Below are positions 28,663 to 36,896 of a DNA stretch of 64,000 nucleotides, piece after piece (positions within the stretch are counted from its first letter, which is position 1; each line of letters begins with the position of its first letter). Origin of the DNA: Niallia circulans (GTDB lineage Bacteria > Bacillota > Bacilli > Bacillales > Cytobacillaceae); contig NZ_RIBP01000004.1 in NCBI RefSeq assembly GCF_007273535.1, forward strand, positions 3,200,001 to 3,264,000. The letters are read 5' to 3'. The position numbers were made by a program, and so were the translations under genes. Below the pieces are notes generated by a model. It did not search any database. It was not told where the DNA came from and saw nothing but the letters and a program-made list of their open reading frames with translations.

Positions 28663-30208
28663 CACTTGCACCCTCAATCCTTTCCATTTTCAGGAGAACT
28701 TTCTGTTTTCTCCAGTTTTCTACTTCTTGGGGAAAATCGCTTCTATAGTGCCCGCCCCTGCTTTCCGTCCGTATAAGGGCCGCTTTTGTGACAAGATAGG
28801 CTGTCAGCACCATAAAATACGTTTGCCGCTCTTCCTTTTCAGAACTAGCTGTTTGCACTTCCCATTTTTCCCCATTTAAATAAGACTCTAACCATAATTG
28901 ATGCTCCTGTAGCATTTTTTCTGTCCTGATGATTCCAACAGAAGCCATTGTTCGTTGTTGTAGCTCCTTGATGCTTGGGAGACTTTTGTATTTCTTTTGT
29001 AAATGTATCGGTTTTGCTTCCTGAGTAGTTTCTGATTTTTGCTTGCCTGTTTCATTCAAGTATTTAGCTAGCTCGTTTCCCATATACAAGCCTTCAAGCA
29101 AGGAGTTACTTGCAAGCCGGTTTGCCCCATGTAAACCAGTGCAGGCGGCCTCACCAATGGCGTACAATCTATCGACCGACGTTTTCCCGCCAAGATCTGT
29201 CTCAATGCCACCCATTAAAAAATGACAGCCGGGAGCAACGGGAATTTTTTTGTTTTGCAGATTAATACCATGCTGTATGCATTTAGCTGTAATACTGGGA
29301 AAGCGTTCCGCAAAGTTTTCCACATTTGCAATATCTAAATAGACTGACTCGCCTTTTTTCCAATATTGGTAGATTCTTTGCGCTACGATATGACGTGGTG
29401 CCAAGTCTTTATATGGATGAATATTTGCCATAATTGGAACTCCGCTGTCTGTAACTAGAACTGCTCCTTCGCCTCTGACTGCCTCTGAAATTAGTCCTAC
29501 TGTTTTTCCGTCAACATACAGCAATGTTGGATGAAATTGAACAAATTCCATGTTGATGATATTAGCTCCTGCCAAATAAGCAAGTGCGATGCCATCACCA
29601 GTGATTGTAGCTGCGTTGGAAGTATATTCATAGATTTGCCCGCATCCTCCTGTGGCGATAATTATATGATTGGCGATAATTCGTTTTTTTGTACCGTCTG
29701 CCATTATAGCTTTTGCGCCAATGCAGCTGCCTTTGTCTGAAAGGATGAGTTCATACACAAACACGCCTTCTTTGATTGTCACATGAGCAGGCATTGTGGC
29801 CACAAGGAACTCTATCACTTTTTTTCCTGTTTCATCACCGCCACTATGTACAATACGATTCTCTGAATGTGCTCCTTCCATACCAAGACTCCAGTTACCG
29901 TTTTTCTCTTGATCAAATGCACATCCTGCTGCTGCCAAATCATGTAAGAGGACAGGAGCCATTTTAGTGACGGTTTTAACAGCACAAATATCGTTATGAA
30001 ATCGGCCTGCTTCTATTGTGTCAAGGGCATGCTGTTCATAGCTGTCTTTAGCGCTGATGCTTGCTGCAATGCCACCTTGAGCCAAATAAGAATTACTGGT
30101 TACAAGACTCATCTTTGTGAGAATCATCACATTTAAATGAGAAGCAAGCTGTCGTGCCAGCTGTAAACTGGCGATACCACTGCCGATTATCAATACATCT
30201 GTTTTCAT
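28631..30208 (-). CDS. nadB: L-aspartate oxidase
   Basis: A 525-residue flavoprotein oxidising aspartate to iminoaspartate, the first step of de novo NAD synthesis. The FAD motif is DVLIIGSGIASLQLARQLA, and the substrate/FAD regions SYLAQGGIAA, IIATGGCG and EAACTGLHGANRLASNSL are present. GGAGGGTGAATA precedes the ATG. It leads the nadBCA operon and is divergent from nifS. Confidence 0.96.
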   Translation of the reverse strand: MKTDVLIIGSGIASLQLARQLASHLNVMILTKMSLVTSNSYLAQGGIAASISAKDSYEQHALDTIEAGRFHNDICAVKTVTKMAPVLLHDLAAAGCAFDQEKNGNWSLGMEGAHSENRIVHSGGDETGKKVIEFLVATMPAHVTIKEGVFVYELILSDKGSCIGAKAIMADGTKKRIIANHIIIATGGCGQIYEYTSNAATITGDGIALAYLAGANIINMEFVQFHPTLLYVDGKTVGLISEAVRGEGAVLVTDSGVPIMANIHPYKDLAPRHIVAQRIYQYWKKGESVYLDIANVENFAERFPSITAKCIQHGINLQNKKIPVAPGCHFLMGGIETDLGGKTSVDRLYAIGEAACTGLHGANRLASNSLLEGLYMGNELAKYLNETGKQKSETTQEAKPIHLQKKYKSLPSIKELQQRTMASVGIIRTEKMLQEHQLWLESYLNGEKWEVQTASSEKEERQTYFMVLTAYLVTKAALIRTESRGGHYRSDFPQEVENWRKQKVLLKMERIEGASDERNKITAAT

Positions 30209-30231
30209 TATTCACCCTCCTGATTTTACAG

Positions 30232-30243
30232 GTGTCTTGACAC
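30232..30243. promoter_or_regulatory. Probable NiaR (YrxA) operator between nadB and nifS
   Basis: GTGTC-TT-GACAC is a perfect 5-bp dyad; a related half (ATGACAAGTGT) follows at 30268-30278. In B. subtilis the same divergent nadB/nifS region is repressed by the nicotinate-sensing YrxA/NiaR at TGACA-type sites. No niaR gene is in this window. Confidence 0.55.
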
Positions 30244-30320
30244 TTATATTTACATAGTTTTAAACTAATGACAAGTGTTTTTTTAGATTCCAAGTGATTT
30301 GGTGTAGAAAGGGTGAGTAA

Positions 30321-31457
30321 ATGATTTATTTAGATTATGCAGCGTCATGTCCTCTTGATTCTGATGCTGGCAAGATGTACTTGGAGGTTTCAGCGGACTA
30401 TTACGGGAACAGCAGCAGTCTTCACGATATCGGAGGAAAGGCAAAAGATTTACTGGAAAGCTGTCGCGGGGAAATGGCACGATTGCTTGGGGTGGAAAAA
30501 AGCGGCGTATACTTTACAAGTGGCGGAACGGAAAGTAATTTTCTTGCCATAACAGCACTCCTCTCTGCCAATAAAAGTTCTGACAAACATATTATAACTA
30601 CAGCAAGTGAGCATTCATCCATTCATGGAACAATAAAAAGATTAGAAAGGGACGGGTATTCGGTAACCTATTTGCCGCTTGGTGCTAACGGAATGATTGA
30701 TATCAATGTGCTTGAAACATGTATAAAACCGGAAACGGTGCTGGTATCCATACAACATGTTAATGCTGAGATCGGCGCCATTCAGCATATTGAAAAAATT
30801 GGCACAATGTTAAAAGAAAAAGGTATTTATTTTCATAGTGATATGGTGCAAAGCTTTGGAAAGCTTGATATTGCTGCCATTTCTGCCAAGGTAGATTCCC
30901 TCTCTATATCAAGCCATAAATTCTACGGTCCTAAGGGAGTTGGGTTAACTTATATTTCTCCTACAATTCCATGGACCGGCTTTCTTCCTGGCACAACACA
31001 TGAAAATGGCTTCAGGGCGGGAACGGTGAATATTGCCGGTATCGCCGCAATGTGTGTAGCTGCCCAAAAAGCAGTGCAAAGATTGGCAATTGATCAAGCT
31101 CATTATCTATCATTACGAGAAATCGTCATCGAATCGGCCTGGTCTACCGATAACTTAATCGTTTTTCAATGCGGCAACCAGCTCCCAGCCGTTGTTGGCA
31201 TGCGGATTCGCGGGATTGAAGGACAGTGGACGATGCTTGAATGTAATCGCAAAGGCTTTGCAATTTCAACTGGAAGTGCTTGTCAAACAGGACAGCAGGC
31301 TCCTTCGAAAACGATGAAGGCTTTAGGATTATCTGACGAGGAAGCGAAGGAATTTGTGCGTGTTTCTTTTGGAAGAGCAACAACTATAGCTAATGTGAAA
31401 GCCTTTATGGAAACAGTCGTCTCCCTTGCAAATGAACGTAATGCCTTAAAGAAGTAA
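30321..31457 (+). CDS. nifS: Cysteine desulfurase NifS, dedicated to NAD biosynthesis
   Basis: A 378-residue class V aminotransferase-fold enzyme supplying sulfur for the NadA cluster. MIYLDYAASCP starts it, HxxSIHG and the PLP-lysine SSHKFYGPKG region follow, and the catalytic cysteine lies in STGSACQTG near residue 324. Its head-to-head position with nadB is the B. subtilis arrangement. Unlike there, no niaR follows; a convergent TetR gene does. AAAGGGTGAG precedes the ATG. Confidence 0.94.
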   Translation: MIYLDYAASCPLDSDAGKMYLEVSADYYGNSSSLHDIGGKAKDLLESCRGEMARLLGVEKSGVYFTSGGTESNFLAITALLSANKSSDKHIITTASEHSSIHGTIKRLERDGYSVTYLPLGANGMIDINVLETCIKPETVLVSIQHVNAEIGAIQHIEKIGTMLKEKGIYFHSDMVQSFGKLDIAAISAKVDSLSISSHKFYGPKGVGLTYISPTIPWTGFLPGTTHENGFRAGTVNIAGIAAMCVAAQKAVQRLAIDQAHYLSLREIVIESAWSTDNLIVFQCGNQLPAVVGMRIRGIEGQWTMLECNRKGFAISTGSACQTGQQAPSKTMKALGLSDEEAKEFVRVSFGRATTIANVKAFMETVVSLANERNALKK

Positions 31458-31499
31458 AAATGGAGGGTCGCATGTATAATGCGTACCCCTCCTATTTTT
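31458..31499. terminator. Shared terminator of nifS and the TetR operon
   Basis: TGGAGGG and CCCCTCC outer arms with inner CGCAT/ATGCG, A-rich before and TATTTTTC after. It reaches a few bases into the end of the TetR gene. Confidence 0.7.
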
Positions 31500-32070
31500 C
31501 CAATGCTTGCCAATATACCTTCCAGCAAGCCTCCAGCTTTTCTTCGGCTTTTTTTTCGGTATGATCGTATACGAGTTCCACCATAATACTCATTAAAATA
31601 CCCGTGTAGGCAATCGTAAGCGTTTTTTCATCTAAGCCTGTAATCACGTCTTCAGCAAGCCATTTTATAAAGGCTTGTTCAAGCATGTTCTCCTGAAGTA
31701 CCTCGACCTCAACGACCTCTTCGACAATCGCATCATATAAATGACTCGGTGGAAAGAAGCTCATTCTTAGCCAGAATTTCAAGCTCTGGTTTTCTTCGAA
31801 CAGTCTTTTCACTGCCACTAAGTATTCATATAAAAAAGTCTCTGGTCCAAGATTTGCAGATTCGCTAAAATAGGCCTTTTTCGTTTGGATCTCAACTGCC
31901 TTTGCTTCTCTTAGCACCTCTAAAAACAAGGCATCCTTGCTGCTGAAATGGGAATAAATAGAGGATTTTTTTATGCCGACCTCCTCTGCAATCATCGCAA
32001 GTGATGCCCCTTCATAGCCTGATTGCGTAAAATGCTTGATGGCCGCTTTTTTTAAATCTTCTTTTGTCAT
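31492..32070 (-). CDS. TetR/AcrR-family regulator of the SMR pair
   Basis: A 192-residue regulator with the TetR HTH at about 1-47 (FTQSGYEGASLAMIAEEVGIKKSSIYSHFSSKDALF) and a helical ligand domain. It is the third gene after two SMR exporter subunits, with 18 bases between, so it should control that operon. A matching 22-bp imperfect palindrome lies upstream of the first SMR gene. Likely ligands are cationic biocides or guanidinium-like compounds (inference). Confidence 0.88.
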   Translation of the reverse strand: MTKEDLKKAAIKHFTQSGYEGASLAMIAEEVGIKKSSIYSHFSSKDALFLEVLREAKAVEIQTKKAYFSESANLGPETFLYEYLVAVKRLFEENQSLKFWLRMSFFPPSHLYDAIVEEVVEVEVLQENMLEQAFIKWLAEDVITGLDEKTLTIAYTGILMSIMVELVYDHTEKKAEEKLEACWKVYWQALEK

Positions 32071-32088
32071 CTTTACTCATTTCCTCCT

Positions 32089-32400
32089 TTATCCGATAAG
32101 CTTTAAGCCAATTGCAGCAGCTAATATAAGTCCAATAAAAAAGAGCCTTTTTGCATCCTTCGGTTCGCCATATATAAACATTCCAAGTAAAGCGGACCCA
32201 ACCGTTCCGATTCCCGTCCATACACCATAGGCTGTGCCCATCGGAATGGTATTCATGGCATATGACAGCAGGGAAAAGCTGCAGGCAAACCCGATAATTA
32301 ACAAAAGAATAGCATCCCATTTTTTCATGGCTGCCCGCTTCATGTTAACAACCCCGAACACTTCAAATAACCCTGCACCAACTAACGCTAACCATGCCAT
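32089..32400 (-). CDS. SMR-family exporter subunit, YkkD-like
   Basis: A 103-residue four-helix small multidrug resistance protein. The membrane glutamate lies in GAGLFEVFGVVNMKRA, and MGTAYGVWTGIGTVGSALLG is the conserved helix-3 segment. It matches YkkD in having the SFSLLSYAMNTIPMGTAY block. Its start overlaps the stop of the partner by one base (TAATG), so the pair is translationally coupled and likely forms a heterodimer. Confidence 0.92.
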   Translation of the reverse strand: MAWLALVGAGLFEVFGVVNMKRAAMKKWDAILLLIIGFACSFSLLSYAMNTIPMGTAYGVWTGIGTVGSALLGMFIYGEPKDAKRLFFIGLILAAAIGLKLIG

Positions 32401-32741
32401 TATGAGCCCTCCTCTGCTGAACTGCTTTCATCTGTGACGACTTTCAAGCCGATAACTCCTACAAGCAATACGATAACAAGTAACAGCTTTAAAAGCTGGA
32501 ATGGTTCTCCGAAAAACAGCATTTCTGCTATAACTGTTCCAATTGTACCAAGTCCTGTAAATACTGCGTAGACTGTTCCAACTGGCAAAACCTTTGTTGC
32601 ATATATTAGCACAGCGAAGCTGATTATAATAGCAATAGCTGTACCAGCCCACTCTAGGGCAGTATCAGCATGCTTTAAGCCTGACACCCAAGCAACCTCC
32701 ATTAAGCCTGCGGCAAGAACCATCATCCAATGTCGATTCAT
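32400..32741 (-). CDS. SMR-family exporter subunit, YkkC-like
   Basis: A 113-residue four-helix SMR protein. [21 protein letters not shown] closely follows YkkC, and [17 protein letters not shown] is the helix-3 motif. B. subtilis YkkCD exports guanidinium and is controlled by a guanidine-I riboswitch; here I see no such RNA upstream, only a short leader with a TetR-type palindrome. GGAGGAACAGC precedes the ATG. Confidence 0.92.
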   Translation of the reverse strand: MNRHWMMVLAAGLMEVAWVSGLKHADTALEWAGTAIAIIISFAVLIYATKVLPVGTVYAVFTGLGTIGTVIAEMLFFGEPFQLLKLLLVIVLLVGVIGLKVVTDESSSAEEGS

Positions 32742-32761
32742 TGCTGTTCCTCCTTCGAATT

Positions 32762-32783
32762 AACTACCGACCGTTCGTTAGTT
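32762..32783. promoter_or_regulatory. TetR-type operator upstream of the SMR pair
   Basis: AACTACCGACC followed by GTTCGTTAGTT is an inverted repeat with 9 of 11 positions matching. It lies 21 bases before the first SMR start codon, where a bound repressor would block initiation or elongation. Confidence 0.7.
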
Positions 32784-32839
32784 ATTATTTCATGAAAAAT
32801 ATATTAAGTCAACTACCATCCCTTTTCTAAAATTATTAT

Positions 32840-32890
32840 AAAGAAAAAAAGCAGCGGTTTTCAAACATATATGTTTGAAAGCCACTGCTT
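32840..32890 (-). terminator. Terminator of the GH43 gene
   Basis: A long interrupted stem: AAAGCAG/CTGCTTT outside and TTTCAAACATA/TATGTTTGAAA inside, with a T-run on the minus strand. Confidence 0.85.
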
Positions 32891-32898
32891 TATAATAT

Positions 32899-33861
32899 TT
32901 AATAGGTTGGCCATCCACTCGAATCCCAATACAAATCATTAATGAGCATTGTCGGCATTCCATTGTTCAATGCATCATACGAATGGCGAACGATTAGATT
33001 ATTGTTCAAAATATCTGAATGACCTGGGCCTTTCCAGCGATCATTGCCTGTATCGAATATCGTGCCGCCGCCATTAAGCATATTGACACCATTCTTATCT
33101 AAATAAGGTCCAGTAATAGACGTAGACCTGCCAACAGCCATTTTGTATGTGCTGTTAACACCTTGACAGCAGCTGTCAAAGGACACAAATAAATAGTAGT
33201 AGCCATTGCGATAAACTATGTTAGGCGCTTCAACTGCTCCATTATTATTCGGCCTTGCAGCAATGGAGTACAAGCTGCCTGTCGGCTTCATTGTTGTCTT
33301 ATCAAGACGCGTCAGCTTAATACCGCTCCAAAATGACCCAAAGGACAGCCATGGATTGCCGTCCTTGTCAATGACAAGGTCACCGTCAATCGCATTATAG
33401 TTATTGGAAGATACAGAGCGTGTGACAAGCCCATCATCTCGCCATTGTCCGGAAGTAATACTAGAGGTTGATAGAAGTCCGATCAAAGATGTATTGGAGC
33501 CGAAGGATGAAACAGAGTAGTAGAGCCAGTACCTGCCATTATAGTAGCTTATGTCTGGTGCCCATTGGTTTTTTTCATAATTAGGCACATAGTTGGCCCA
33601 CCATGAGGGAGCAGTCGGAAAAATCGTTGGTGCTTGATACCAGTTTGTTCCATTATCACTTCTCAGTACCCTTATCCCATTTGGGCTTCCCGTTCCAAAT
33701 GTGTACCATGTGTTGCCTTCTTTAATAATGGAAGGATCATGGATTTGCAAGTCCCCTGTCAAACTCCAAAAGCTGGCAGATGCTGAACTGCTGATAGACA
33801 AACAGGCCACAAGAGCAAGTAAAGCTATTTTCAGCTTAAAGCCCTTTCCTTTTCTTTTCAT
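32899..33861 (-). CDS. Secreted GH43 arabinan endo-1,5-alpha-L-arabinosidase
   Basis: A 320-residue secreted enzyme. ATG 33861 follows GAGGGG by about seven bases and starts a clear signal peptide (MKRKGKGFKLKIALLALVACLS, cleavage after ASA near 29). The five-bladed propeller acids are visible: the base aspartate in IHDPSI, the modulating aspartate in IDGDLVID, and the acid glutamate in AVEAPNIVYR. DSCCQGVNSTYKMAVGRS is typical of AbnA-type enzymes. It hydrolyses arabinan outside the cell. No arabinose-uptake genes are adjacent. Confidence 0.93.
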   Translation of the reverse strand: MKRKGKGFKLKIALLALVACLSISSSASASFWSLTGDLQIHDPSIIKEGNTWYTFGTGSPNGIRVLRSDNGTNWYQAPTIFPTAPSWWANYVPNYEKNQWAPDISYYNGRYWLYYSVSSFGSNTSLIGLLSTSSITSGQWRDDGLVTRSVSSNNYNAIDGDLVIDKDGNPWLSFGSFWSGIKLTRLDKTTMKPTGSLYSIAARPNNNGAVEAPNIVYRNGYYYLFVSFDSCCQGVNSTYKMAVGRSTSITGPYLDKNGVNMLNGGGTIFDTGNDRWKGPGHSDILNNNLIVRHSYDALNNGMPTMLINDLYWDSSGWPTY

Positions 33862-34159
33862 CGTTATCCCCTCATTTCTTAATTTTAAAAGGCTGAAAAA
33901 ACGATAATGAAACCTCCCTTCTGAGAAAGTATTTCTAACAATTATATATTCTTCTTCATTCAATGAAAACCCTTTCATAAATACACTTAAAATGAATAGG
34001 AATGATAACTTTTTTCAAAAAAGATACTGCTCCGTAACAAGGTTATCTATCTTTTATAGCTCACACTTTATCCTGCATAATTAAAAACAATTCCTCCCTG
34101 CATACATCCTCTTGCAACGAACAAGCTATTCCTATAACACACTTATGGAGGACATTATT

Positions 34160-35434
34160 ATGCTTATTAAAATAAATCAACATATCGAAAATATCCAGAA
34201 GCACAGCACAGCCTTTCATGGGATAGACGACCTGGAACCGCTCATTAAGGAAGCTGCTAAGGCTAAATATGTCTTGCTTGGTGAAGCGACACACGGGACA
34301 GCAGAATTTTATTCCTTACGTGCTGAAATCACCAAAAAGCTGATTCAGGAACACGGCTTTTCGTTTGTTGCTGTTGAAGGCGATTGGCCTTCTTGCTATG
34401 AGGTGAATAATTATGTGCAAAATAAGTCACCAGCTGCAAATGCCAAAGAAGTGCTAGCTCATTTTAATCGCTGGCCGACATGGATGTGGGCTAATCAAGA
34501 AATCATCCCGTTGCTTGAGTGGCTGAAAAGCTTTAATGAGCATAAAGAAGCTGGCAAAAAAGCTGGTTTTTATGGCTTGGATGTGTACAGTCTTTGGGAA
34601 TCGATGGAAGCAATTGTTCATTACTTGCAAGAAACGAAGTCTCCTCATGTGGAAAAAGCATTAAAGGCGATGGAATGCTTTGAGCCGTATAATAGAAAAG
34701 CCCAAACATACGGGATGTCAGCGGCATTGCTTGGCGAAAGCTGTCGGGCAGAAATTCTGGAGCTGCTGCAGTCCATTCAGCAGGCTAACAACAAGAGCGG
34801 TGAATCTAACGCAGAAGAGCAGCTTAGTCTGGAGATTAATGCCTTAGTATCGAAAAATGCGGAGAATTATTATAAAACAATGATTACAGATGATCAGGAA
34901 TCATGGAATATTCGAGATCATCATATGGTCGAAGTATTATCCCATATCAGCAGTTTCTATGGCAGTCAAGTAAAAGGGATAATATGGGAGCATAACACTC
35001 ATATTGGTGATGCTAGAGCAACAACAATGGAGCAGGAAGGCTTAGTGAATGTTGGCCAAATCACTCGCGAAAAATATGGGATGGACAATATCTTTTCTGT
35101 TGGTTTTGGCACATATAGTGGTACGGTGATTGCCGGAGACAAATGGGGAGCACCTTATGAAAAAATGACACTACCGAAAGCTAAGCGTGGCAGCTGGGAG
35201 GAGATGCTTCATCGGGCAGGGTCCCACGATAAATATTTGATTTTTACTAAGGAGAACAAAACACTGTTCGAAGAGCGGGTCGGCCATCGAGCTGTTGGAG
35301 TTGTATATCATCCTGAATATGAACAATATGGAAACTATGTTCCGTCTAGCATGTCTGAAAGATATGATAGCTTTATTTATGTGGACAAATCTACTGCTCT
35401 TTCGCCACTGCCTGTTGAAATAAAAAGGGAATAA
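34160..35434 (+). CDS. Erythromycin-esterase-family protein
   Basis: A 424-residue cytosolic protein from ATG 34160, seven bases after GGAGGA. Family motifs: GEATHGTAEFYSLRAEI near 43-59 with the catalytic histidine, VEGDWPSCYEVNNY, and EHNTHIGDARATTM. Characterised Ere enzymes hydrolyse the macrolactone of 14-membered macrolides, but many chromosomal Bacillus homologues have no shown resistance role, so I call only the family. It is monocistronic with a strong terminator. Confidence 0.88.
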   Translation: MLIKINQHIENIQKHSTAFHGIDDLEPLIKEAAKAKYVLLGEATHGTAEFYSLRAEITKKLIQEHGFSFVAVEGDWPSCYEVNNYVQNKSPAANAKEVLAHFNRWPTWMWANQEIIPLLEWLKSFNEHKEAGKKAGFYGLDVYSLWESMEAIVHYLQETKSPHVEKALKAMECFEPYNRKAQTYGMSAALLGESCRAEILELLQSIQQANNKSGESNAEEQLSLEINALVSKNAENYYKTMITDDQESWNIRDHHMVEVLSHISSFYGSQVKGIIWEHNTHIGDARATTMEQEGLVNVGQITREKYGMDNIFSVGFGTYSGTVIAGDKWGAPYEKMTLPKAKRGSWEEMLHRAGSHDKYLIFTKENKTLFEERVGHRAVGVVYHPEYEQYGNYVPSSMSERYDSFIYVDKSTALSPLPVEIKRE

Positions 35435-35448
35435 CTTGTTTTCACCAT

Positions 35449-35483
35449 TAAAAAGGGAGTAGACATATGCTACTCCCTTTTAA
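35449..35483. terminator. Bidirectional terminator
   Basis: AAAAGGGAGTAG pairs with CTACTCCCTTTT around a short centre; it lies between the convergent esterase-like and YcnI genes. Confidence 0.85.
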
Positions 35484-35491
35484 AACGCTGA

Positions 35492-36139
35492 TTATTTTCT
35501 TCTTATAAATGTTAACACGATTGCAATTACAGAAATAATGATCGCTGCAATCGATAAAACGTTGCTTGTTGAAGAGCCTGCATTGTCTTCATCGCTGTCA
35601 GCTGACTCATCTGTGTCAGCATCATGGTCAGATGTATGGCCATGGCTGTCTGTTGCTGCTGTTGCCTTAGTGATCTCTGTTACAGAATGTGGAAGATCCG
35701 CATCGGCATCACCAGTCCACTCGACAATGCTTCCATCTGTGTAATATTGGAATGCATCCCAAATTACTTCACCTGCATCTGCAGGATTTTGAGCAGTAAA
35801 GCTGAAAAGACGGTATTCACCTGGTTTGATTGCCGCATCATCATTTTCTGCTTCCCATGTTACAGTTGTTACTTTATCATCACTATTCTTTTCAGTAGTT
35901 ACCTTCCAGCCATCAACAGGCTGATACATTTTAAAGTCTACATTGTCTGCAATCTTAATGGATACTTTATTTGTGTTAACTTCCTTTTCAACAGGGATTT
36001 TAACCGTATATGTTTCCCATGCCTCTGTTGTGGATGTTGACGGGTTAACAGTTACGTGAGCGCTCGCTGGAAGAGCAATCAAAAATACTGCTGCAAATGT
36101 AACTAAAAATGCTGTAATTCTTTTCTTCATATGTATCAT
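35492..36139 (-). CDS. YcnI-like (DUF1775) copper-associated membrane-anchored protein
   Basis: A 215-residue protein: signal peptide ending PASA, then mature HVTVNPSTS, where the exposed N-terminal histidine is the copper ligand of the YcnI fold; DUF1775 beta-sandwich to about 150 with conserved tryptophans; a His/Asp-rich linker (DSHGHTSDHDADTDE); and a C-terminal membrane helix with RRK stop. In B. subtilis ycnI lies beside the copper importer gene ycnJ, which is absent here. AAGGAG sits eight bases from ATG 36139. Confidence 0.9.
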   Translation of the reverse strand: MIHMKKRITAFLVTFAAVFLIALPASAHVTVNPSTSTTEAWETYTVKIPVEKEVNTNKVSIKIADNVDFKMYQPVDGWKVTTEKNSDDKVTTVTWEAENDDAAIKPGEYRLFSFTAQNPADAGEVIWDAFQYYTDGSIVEWTGDADADLPHSVTEITKATAATDSHGHTSDHDADTDESADSDEDNAGSSTSNVLSIAAIIISVIAIVLTFIRRK

Positions 36140-36533
36140 GCTTTTAACTCCTTTTTGTTCTTTTTTTCACATATGTTTATAACACTATGTAAATAGGAAT
36201 AACCTTCTTTATCATAACAGATGTGTTAAGCGCTTTACATTTAAATTTGTGGCAAATTTGTGAACATGTAATAATAGCCAGTTTTGCCGTTTTTTCTTTT
36301 TTTAAAACATACGGTGGATAATGCATCACCGTTACATTTTCTATAAGTCACATAATAGACACAACTTAAGCTTTTGATACATTGTACGAAAAAAAAAACG
36401 AAGCTTGTAGTTACTTCCTCCATACTGTAACAGGTTATTCAAATTTAACCGGCACAAAAATTACTTCTACTTGGCTATGAGAATGAAGCGACCAATTCCA
36501 TTATTCTTGACCTGTCCTTCCACAGCTGCCTAT
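36140..36533. other. Intergenic region upstream of the coat-like gene
   Basis: About 390 bases. The only sizeable open frame (36241-36423, minus strand) lacks a ribosome binding site. I see nothing else until the promoter-like element at 36534. Confidence 0.45.
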
Positions 36534-36561
36534 ACTTAACCCCATTCCCCCTCATATTGTA
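36534..36561 (+). promoter_or_regulatory. Possible sigma-K promoter
   Basis: CATATTGTA (36553-36561) matches the CATANNNTA minus-10 pattern exactly and an AC dinucleotide lies 17 bases upstream (36534-36535), as in sigma-K promoters. The start would be close to 36568, giving a very short leader, so this is tentative. Confidence 0.4.
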
Positions 36562-36583
36562 ACGATAAAAGGAGGGGAATTTT

Positions 36584-36844
36584 ATGTTTCATAGTAAAAG
36601 ACTACATGGAGGTGCTCCAGTTATTACTGCCCCCACTGTGGGAGGAGTGCATGTCGCACCTGTTGTCGGTCATGGAGCTGCAACATTAACTGGATTTGTT
36701 GCTCCATCTGTAGGCTTTAGTGCAGGAAACCCAACTATCATCTATCCATATAAGCAGTTTCCAGCCTACATGAACCCAAATCAATACCCAAATCAATATT
36801 ATCATAATTATCCTTACAATCCTTATTATCCACCTTATTATTAA
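36584..36844 (+). CDS. Spore-coat-like Tyr/Pro-rich protein
   Basis: An 86-residue protein with a His/Gly/Val head (LHGGAPVITAPTVGGVHVAP) and a tail of Asn-Pro-Tyr repeats (NPNQYPNQYYHNYPYNPYYPPYY). The composition is that of CotD-like mother-cell coat proteins that become Tyr cross-linked. AAAGGAGGGG lies before the ATG and a perfect hairpin terminator follows. The upstream element resembles a sigma-K promoter. Call rests on composition and context. Confidence 0.72.
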   Translation: MFHSKRLHGGAPVITAPTVGGVHVAPVVGHGAATLTGFVAPSVGFSAGNPTIIYPYKQFPAYMNPNQYPNQYYHNYPYNPYYPPYY

Positions 36845-36858
36845 TTTGCTGTCAAACT

Positions 36859-36894
36859 AAAAAAAGCATTTCGCAAATTGCGAAATGCTTTTTT
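36859..36894. terminator. Bidirectional terminator
   Basis: AAAAAGCATTTCGCAA and its complement TTGCGAAATGCTTTTT nearly abut, forming a very stable stem between convergent genes. Confidence 0.9.
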
Positions 36895-36896
36895 AA

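Noticed and set aside
30201..30320. Riboswitch between nadB and nifS
   Set aside because: The space is short, with dyads rather than a conserved aptamer; protein operator is the better explanation.
31492..35434. Possible mobile antibiotic-resistance island (SMR pair, TetR, erythromycin-esterase-like)
   Set aside because: No transposase, integrase, flanking repeats or shift in base composition; an ordinary chromosomal cassette is simpler.
36241..36423. 60-codon minus-strand open frame upstream of the coat-like gene
   Set aside because: No binding site before the ATG and no family resemblance.
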